This document shows, piece by piece, positions 57,842 through 64,000 of a stretch of 64,000 nt of DNA. Under the pieces are notes generated by a model, which did not search any database, was not told the origin of the DNA, and saw only the letters and a program-made list of their open reading frames with translations. A program made the position numbers and the translations under genes. Numbering within the stretch: position 1 is the first letter of the stretch; every line of letters starts with the position of its first letter. Source of the DNA: Amborella trichopoda (lineage: Eukaryota > Streptophyta > Magnoliopsida > Amborellales > Amborellaceae); assembly GCF_000471905.2 (NCBI RefSeq), contig NW_006497560.1, positions 135,323-199,322 on the forward strand, in the 5' to 3' direction.

Positions 57842-59194
57842 AATTGGTCCCAAACATGGGTAGATGCCAAAAAACTAACTAAATTGATGTTAATTATGAT
57901 TTAATTGATTTTAAAGGAATTCTAAAAATGGATACAAAAGGAGCGTTTGGCCCTTGCTTAACAATGTGTGAAATCTAATAACAGTCCCGGTTGCTGCCCG
58001 AGTTCTTGCGTGATCTTCTGTGGTTGACCCGAGGTTGTTCTTATGCCTATTTGATTGAAAGATTATTTTTTTCTTGTAGGGCTCAGCGTGGCGATCATTT
58101 TGATACCAACTTCGAGCCATGAATCATGTTTTTGAGCCATGATCATGAGACTTGAACATTGGATGAATCTTGAAAACTTTGGATCGATTAGGTGCTCGTT
58201 CATTGATGTTTCTTCATGATTTCCTCATTGAATCACATTGAGCATACCGTCACAATCATGTTGCTATGAACATAGCTTGGTTTCGTGTCTGGATGAAGAT
58301 TTTGTCGTCTTGAGTTTTTGGCAGGAATCTTGAAGTCCAACAGTCAGAATTTACAGCAGCTTTGACGCCTTCGTGTGTAAAATCCAACCGTTCACCGTAC
58401 ACGAGGTTTGGACCAAAGATAGGCTTGGACATCACGCACATAATGTCATTACTTTCGTGCCGATCGGGAATGCGAGCGTCATGATCTAGCTGCTCGAACA
58501 AGGCTTGCTGCTTCTAAATTTTTTGCAACTTCCTTCACAGATTTGCGACTGTCATTTAGTTTTTCTCTCTGCTCGGGCAGCCTCTCGAGATGTACCACAT
58601 ATTGAATTATTCATCTTGATGAGACGAACACACTCACAAAATTTGGGAGCGATCCGACTTGGAACGAGTGAGATATAGGCCCCAAAAGTGACTACCCATG
58701 ACTGTAAAAACAACCACATTCAATGGTGTTTCGGTGCAGTGGGGCCACATCAGAATAGTGTGCGACCGACCGCTTTTTATTCTTTTACCCATTACTTAGT
58801 TCTAGAGTGCCCGATTAAGCCGAAACTTGACCCATCAGAGTTCGACCATATCGAATTTAATGACAGTGGTCCCATAGCTATTTGCTACACCAAAAGTATA
58901 ACTCTAGTTACGGGGTCCATTTCAAGGTGCAAGAGAACGATTTTGCTAAAATATTTTCTTTGTGTTCACTGCATTAGACATGTCTGATTGCGATGAAACT
59001 TGGTAGGTGGTCGTTTGAAGTGCTGATGAAGATCCTGACCAATTCTGGAGGCCATTCTGAGACTGTCGAGAATTTCCACTATTTTGTAGGCTTCATTGAT
59101 TTGCTTCCTACCAGGGACCAAGGTGCTGAAAAATACGTTCAAACAGCTTACCCCGCCGAATGCTTTGCTTCAAGAGAAGCGAGAAGGACAATCA

Positions 59195-60840
59195 TTTGAA
59201 AAGTTTCCTTCATCTTTTACTTTTTTTCTTCCTAATCACAAGACCACGTGAATGCCAAAGAGATTCATGTAATGATGTAACTAGGCTGTTCTTACGTAGG
59301 GATGCATTGTTCGCGGGTCCATCCATGGAGATTTTAAGGGGAGAAGAGACTTTTTGGTGGCGTTTGTTTACTGCTACACCAGGTTTGCTTTTGATTATCA
59401 GAGTACCAGTATGGGTCTCGCCTATCGAGTCCAGTCGAGGGTAGGTTCTATCAGCCGATCCCGAAGGTCTAGTTGTGCTGGCTAGATGAGCTGACGTCTC
59501 TGATAGGTTCCACCCTGGCTTTGTCAGTTTCCTGGCTTGAAAGGATGACGATTGGGCTACTTTGTCACCTAGCCTCATGGAGAGAGAGGTTCATAATAGG
59601 AGAAGGAGAGGGCATGAACATTTCATGCATGGGGAGAAGGTCCATAAGAGAAAGAGAAGGCATGCACATTTCATCCATGGGGAGAGGGTCCATAAGACAA
59701 GGAGATTTCCTGCATGGGGAGAAGGTCCTTGAAAAAAGGATGGTCCTTAAAGAAGGGATAATGACTGGGCTACGTTGTCACCTAGCATTGAAGAAGGATG
59801 TCGACTGGGCTACCTGTTCACCTAGGACTAAAGAAGGATGTCAACTGGGCTACCTGTTCACCCAGGACTGAAGAAGGAAGTCGACTGGGCTACGATTCAC
59901 CCAAGACTAAAGAAGGATGTCGACTGGACTACTTGTTCACCCAGGACTGAAGAAGGATGTCGGCTGAGCTACCTGTTCACCCAGGACTAATGAAGGAAGA
60001 CGAGGGATGATTTTAATGTCTACACCCTGTTGGACGTCTTGATGATGAAGGGAGTGCGAGCTGAAGCTGCCTGTTGAGGCGTGTGCTGTATCGGCCTGTT
60101 TATTGGTCCAAGCGTCCTTTGCAATTTTTTGCTTGAACTTGGGAAGAGGCGCCGTAGAGACGGTTTTCGCCAACTTCTTTTTATTTTTGGGGCTCTTTTA
60201 CCCATGACCTTTCAGCCATGTCCACCCTTTTTTTCCATTTTTATTCACGATGCCCTTTCGGGTTTTCACCGTGCACAGGTTTTTTTTCACAACTCTTTTA
60301 CTCATGGTTTCGTGACCATGTCCACCAGTCATGTTTACTCATAGCATTCCCTTGTTAAGGTATACACCATGACCATTATTCTTTTTTTTTGTGAAGGTGT
60401 GTTTAAGGTCATGCCTTCGGGACCTGTGTGAAACAGTTTAATGTCATGCTGCCTAAACGTGCACTATGGTTTTTGGTCGTACAGCTGGACCATGATGGTG
60501 ATGATTGGCAGTCTGTGGAGGCCATGGAGTGAGTATGGTGGAGGGTTGACTTACTTGGGGAGATGGCTCGAGGCTACCTATGAAAGATGGGTGATGTACG
60601 AAATGTGAGTGCATGATGATGACCCACTAACTTACAAAGAATATAGATGGCAAGATGGTTCGCCATTTTGTGAGCACGGGTGAGACTCACTGGGGAATAA
60701 GGAATGGTGATGAAGTGAATGGACTCAACGGAGAGGTAATGAAGATGGCACACGCACACTAATAGGTAAGTTAGGGAAGGCATGCGCGAAGGTGCACGTA
60801 AAGGCATGTGCGCGTATGTGGGGGTGAGTTTATGGTCATA
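59195..60840 (+). repeat. Internal sequence of the third unit with short tandem repeats
   Basis: At 59,590-59,750 a unit of about 50 bases with CATGGGGAGAAGGTCC occurs about three times. At 59,757-60,000 a 40-base unit with GACTGGGCTACCTGTTCACC and AGGACTGAAGAAGGATGTC-like words occurs about six times. From 60,300 on the sequence matches 38.4 kb and 50.4 kb. Open frames here follow the repeat and are not taken as genes. Confidence 0.75.
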
Positions 60841-62020
60841 CCTCCTAGACTTGTGCGAAGCAGTTTATCATCTTGCCAGCAGGACATGTACTATGGTTTA
60901 AGGCCATATAGCTGAACCACGGTTATGCAGTTTAAAGTCTTACAATTAGAACTGTGTAGTGTAATGCCGTACATTTAAACCTCCGATACAGTTTAAGGTC
61001 ATATAGTTCGGACCATGGTGCTGAGCCTTTTATCGTCATGTGGCTTGGACGTGCACTATGGTTTAAGGTCATTCAGTTGGACCATGGTTATGCAGTTTAA
61101 AGTCATACAACTAGGACCATGCAGTTTAAGGTTATGCAACTAGACCTCTGCTACAATTTAAGGCCATATAGTTCGGACCATGGAGTTTAGGGTCGTGCAT
61201 CTAGACCATCACTATAGTTTAAGGTCATATAGTTCGGACCGTGATTGTGCAGTTTGAACTAGGACCCTGTAGATTAAGATCGTACAACTAGACCTCCACT
61301 AGTTTAAGGTCATATAGTTTGGACCATGGAGTTTAGGGTCATGCATCTAGACCATCGCTATAGTTTAAGGTCATATAGTTCGGACCGTTACTATGTAGTT
61401 TAAAGTCATGCAACTAGGACCATGCAGTTTCAGATCGTGCAACTAGACCCCCACTAGTTTAAGGTCATATAGTTTGGACCATGGAGTTTAGGGTCGTGCA
61501 TTTAGACCATCGCTATAGTTTAAGGTAATATAGTTCAGACTGTGACTATGCAGTTTAAAGTCATGCAACTAGGACCGTGCAATTTAAGGTCATGCAACTA
61601 GACCTCCACTAGTTTAAGGTCATATAGTTTGGACCATGGAGTTTATGGTCGTTCTTTTAGACCATTGCTATAGTTTAAGGTCATATAGTTCGGATCATGG
61701 AGTTTAGGGTCGTGCATCTAGACCATCGCTATAGTTTAAGGTCATATAATTCTGATCGTGACTATACAGTTTAAAGTCATGTAACTAGGACCATGCGGTT
61801 TAAGGTCGTGCAACTAGACGTCCGCTAGTTTAAGGTCATATAGTTGGGACCATGAAGTTTAGGGTCGTGCATCTAGACCAACGGTATAGTTTATGGTCAT
61901 ATAGTTCGAACTGTGACTATGCAGTTTAAATTCATGTAACTAGGACCATACAGTTTAAGGTCGTGCAACTAGACCTTCGCTGGTTTAAGGTCTTATAGTT
62001 TGGACCATGGCATTTAGACA
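60840..62020 (+). repeat. Satellite-like array, copy 3 (155-bp higher-order unit)
   Basis: Five monomers of 29-35 bases, all starting GTTTA(A/G), form a unit of about 155 bases. The first monomer (ATATAGTTCGGACCGTGAC type) occurs at about 61,216, 61,362, 61,517, 61,733 and 61,889. Spacings are 146, 155, 216 and 156 bases; the 216 fits 155 plus one extra 61-base dimer. The two last monomers of the unit equal the dimer of copy 1. Confidence 0.85.
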
Positions 62021-62860
62021 ATAGTGTGGGTCGCCAAGTAGATGGATCTCTACAGGGAATAGATCTGTGGATGGTAATCTGACTCCTTGAGGATGAAATA
62101 GTTAAGGCCATACACAAATAGAGGGCTCAGAGGGAAATGATGACCTGATGAATAATGACCATTGGCGGCGGACCTCACCAGGGTTTAAGGGGGTAAGCGT
62201 ATTCTCTGGGGTGAAAGATGAGACTGAATTACTGGGGATGAGATAACTTAGTGTGAGACAAACCCACTGGGATTTGGAGAGGTAAAAAATCATCCTAACT
62301 TCACTGGGGATAATGGGCTGCACTATGGGTGTGATTCCTACTGGGGGATGAGGGACAGCTTCCTGACTCCATCGGGGAGGTCTCAGTTTGGGTGCAATGG
62401 CGTAGGTGTAAGTCCACTAGGGTTGGCATATCACGACTTCAACCTAGAGTAGGTTACAATAGGTTGTTTGTAATACAGTCAGCATTGGGTGTAGATATCA
62501 TGTTTTCTTACGAATGTCCAATCGACACTAAGCTCTCAAAAACACAACCGGTGTCGGGTTGTTAAAAAAACTCAGTTGGCATGGGCTGTGACATTGTTTG
62601 AACACGATCGACCCTAAGTCAATAGGTGCTAAGGTGATTTGAAGCTCCCTTGGCATCGGGCGACCGACGCTAAGGTTGTTTGGAATCCACCTAGCTCTAA
62701 TTCAACCAGCGCTAAAGTGGTTCAAAACTTACCCGGCACTGGGCATGGATCGATGAGAGTTACCTCGGGCCTCTATTCAAAGCCCGACCCAACTCATCAT
62801 CGCCTAGCTTTGTTTGAGAGCGACTGGAATTCCCAGTTTGTGAGGGGCATTTAAGGGTAG
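62021..62860. other. Spacer between array and antisense promoter, copy 3
   Basis: Non-coding, and aligned with 51,906-52,700. It contains CCACTGGGATTTGG and ACTGGGGATAATGG words and, from 62,520, the CGGCACTGG and CAGCGCTAAAG units. No gene was seen. Confidence 0.5.
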
Positions 62861-62867
62861 TGTAGTC

Positions 62868-62875
62868 TATGTAAG
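62868..62875 (+). promoter_or_regulatory. TATA-like site of the antisense gene, copy 3
   Basis: TATGTAAG followed by GGGGTATAATCCC corresponds to TATATAAGGGGG in copy 2. One substitution in the core may weaken it. Confidence 0.45.
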
Positions 62876-62879
62876 GGGG

Positions 62880-63943
62880 TATAATCCCATTTTGCCTCAC
62901 TCTTCAACAAGGGTAAAAAAAACTTAAGCAAACGTTTTCTGTAACAGTGAGGAGAGAGTGCCCAGTTGGAGTTCCGGCTAGCAGTGAGACTTCAGCAAAA
63001 GTTTTGCAGAGAAGGTTCTTGGGCAGACAGCTGGATTCCAGCGGTTTTTGCAAGGGAAGACCTTTAGTGGTAAGACTTTGTCAAGAATTCGGCAAAGTTG
63101 CAGAGAAAGCAATGGGGAAAGGAGAGTTCTCCAGGGATTTTTTCGGGAAACAGAAGAGGTTGACTGTATTTTTTTTCTCGCAAAAGAAGTGGGAAACACA
63201 TCAGTGAGTATTCTACATGTCTTGAGAGTTTTCTGAGAATCTTTTGAGGGGCTTCCCGGAGGTTGTGGTAGCTTTCCGACATTGTTCGTGGTGTTACCGA
63301 GGGTTTTCGAGAACTTAGGGGAAGTTTGCAGGAGTTTTCGGTGAGGTTCTGGTGATGCTCAGAGCCAAAATTGTAGTAGGTTTCTGGTTGTATAGTAGAA
63401 GTTCTGGTGGAAGACGAACGGTCGCAGGAGATGGGTCGTACGATTGCAGGAGGTGAACCGTCATGGAGAAGGCGTACGGTTGCAGAAGACGTGGTGAAGG
63501 TTAGCCGTCGCTCATGTGTCAAGCAGCGTCGAAAGACGTGGCGATGGTTGTCAGTAGGCACGACTGATTTTGAGGTGTCACGTTTAGGATTCGTGGCACA
63601 TGTCAGAGATTCACTTACAGCTGGCGCTAGCCTTTGAAAAGCTCCGTCGGCGTTGGGTGTTGGCAATCTCAATCGGCACTGACTGCTGAAAGACTCAACA
63701 CACACCAATTGTTGGCACTCAACCAGAGCTGGGTATTGGCAGGGTCAACCAGTGCTGAGTGTTTGAGAAACTAAACCAGCGCTGAGTGTTGGATGGACTC
63801 AACCGGCACTGAGTGTTGGACAGACTCAACTAGTGCCGAGTGTTTGAAAGACTCAACCAGCGTTGAGTGTTGGATAGACTCAATCGGCGTTGATCCAATG
63901 CCTTTAGCAACGTTTTGGGAGTGAACCACTCAGTCCATTTATA
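62880..63943 (+). other. Leader of the antisense gene, copy 3
   Basis: It aligns with 52,720-53,730, including AACAGTGAGGAGAG, AAAGACGTGGCGATGG and GTGGCACATGT. At 63,600-63,900 the units have the form CTCAACCGGCACTGAGTG plus TTGGACAGA, about 31 bases, repeated about eight times. Open frames here are not conserved with copy 2. Confidence 0.5.
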
Positions 63944-64000
63944 ATGGCTGGTTCTTCTTATCAAATCCATGATGTGAAGAGGCCCCCAAAGGAGGGATAA
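63944..64000 (+). pseudogene. Start of the mobile-domain gene, copy 3
   Basis: The first 18 codons (MAGSSYQIHDVKRPPKEG) match the start of copy 2 (MACSSYQIPNVKRLPWEG) and are followed at once by TAA at 63,998. The initiation context ATAATGGCT is the same in both. The rest of the gene lies beyond the window. Confidence 0.6.

Larger units (their letters stand above)
56265..59194 (-). mobile_element. LTR-4 (minus sense)
   Basis: It starts TCGTTAGGTACCTCGATC, where LTR-3 has TGATTAG, and ends AGGACAATCA at 59,194, matching the LTR-2 edge. It is about 2.93 kb long. Landmarks are GGTGTTACCAATCGGTGAG (56,394), dyads (57.02-57.56 kb), a purine tract (57.59-57.69 kb), the TATA box (57,834), and GAAGATTTTGTCGTC (58,294). 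To the right of its end is a pyrimidine-rich stretch, TTCCTTCATC and then TTTTTTTCTTCCT, that would be a polypurine tract on the element strand. Confidence 0.75.

Overview
The window looks like nuclear DNA of a flowering plant. It is AT-rich and intron-containing, and it is dominated by old plant-type transposable elements. Only one protein-coding gene looks intact: a three-exon R2R3-MYB transcription factor on the + strand at 13,869-15,770. Its DNA-binding domain resembles the MYB20/MYB43 group, with MYB42/85 and MYB40/99 as neighbours, known for secondary-wall and lignin regulation. I cannot name the species. No rRNA, tRNA, CRISPR array or microbial-type operon was seen.

Region 1-28 kb is a gene island among decayed elements. 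In order it holds: an L1-type LINE tail (about 1.1-1.66 kb); a Ty1/copia element on the minus strand (2.05-6.19 kb) with recognisable LTR ends, primer-binding site, gag, integrase, RT and RNase H remnants; an RTE-type LINE on the minus strand (7.9-9.3 kb); the MYB gene with TATA box, G-boxes and a possible wall-MYB element; a complex satellite-like array (19.4-21.1 kb); an L1-type LINE with RT, zinc-binding and RNase H regions plus a poly-A tail (21.3-23.8 kb); a tandem duplication and a fold-back element (24.0-24.8 kb); and a dispersed repeat at 12.4 and 25.6 kb. The intervals between have no supportable genes.

Region 28.2-64 kb is one retrotransposon neighbourhood made of a single family of large Ty3/gypsy elements that look Tat/Ogre-like. 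Four long terminal repeats are visible: LTR-1 on + (28,225-32,312), and LTR-2, LTR-3 and LTR-4 on minus (34.82-37.43, 47.36-50.44 and 56.27-59.19 kb). LTR-1 is followed by a primer-binding site and a broken gag on +. That element is cut at about 34.82 kb and joined head to head to a chain of minus-oriented units, LTR-2 / internal / LTR-3 / internal / LTR-4 / internal, which share LTRs. One internal region keeps gag and part of protease. No RT or integrase was found in any of them, so the family as seen here is non-autonomous or has lost pol. On the strand opposite to gag, the internal regions carry a gene related to the plant mobile domain (aminotransferase-like) family, with its own TATA box and long leader, preceded by a satellite-like array.

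The most interesting signals are in the non-coding parts of this family. The LTRs hold long arrays of about 50-57 bp units, each a short inverted repeat in a pyrimidine-rich linker (LTR sense). The inverted-repeat sequences differ between LTR-1 and LTR-3/4 although the layout is kept. The internal arrays are built from a shared GTTTAAGGTC-type monomer but organised into different higher-order periods in each copy (about 61, 35 and 155 bp). How these parts work is inference; their presence is read directly from the sequence.
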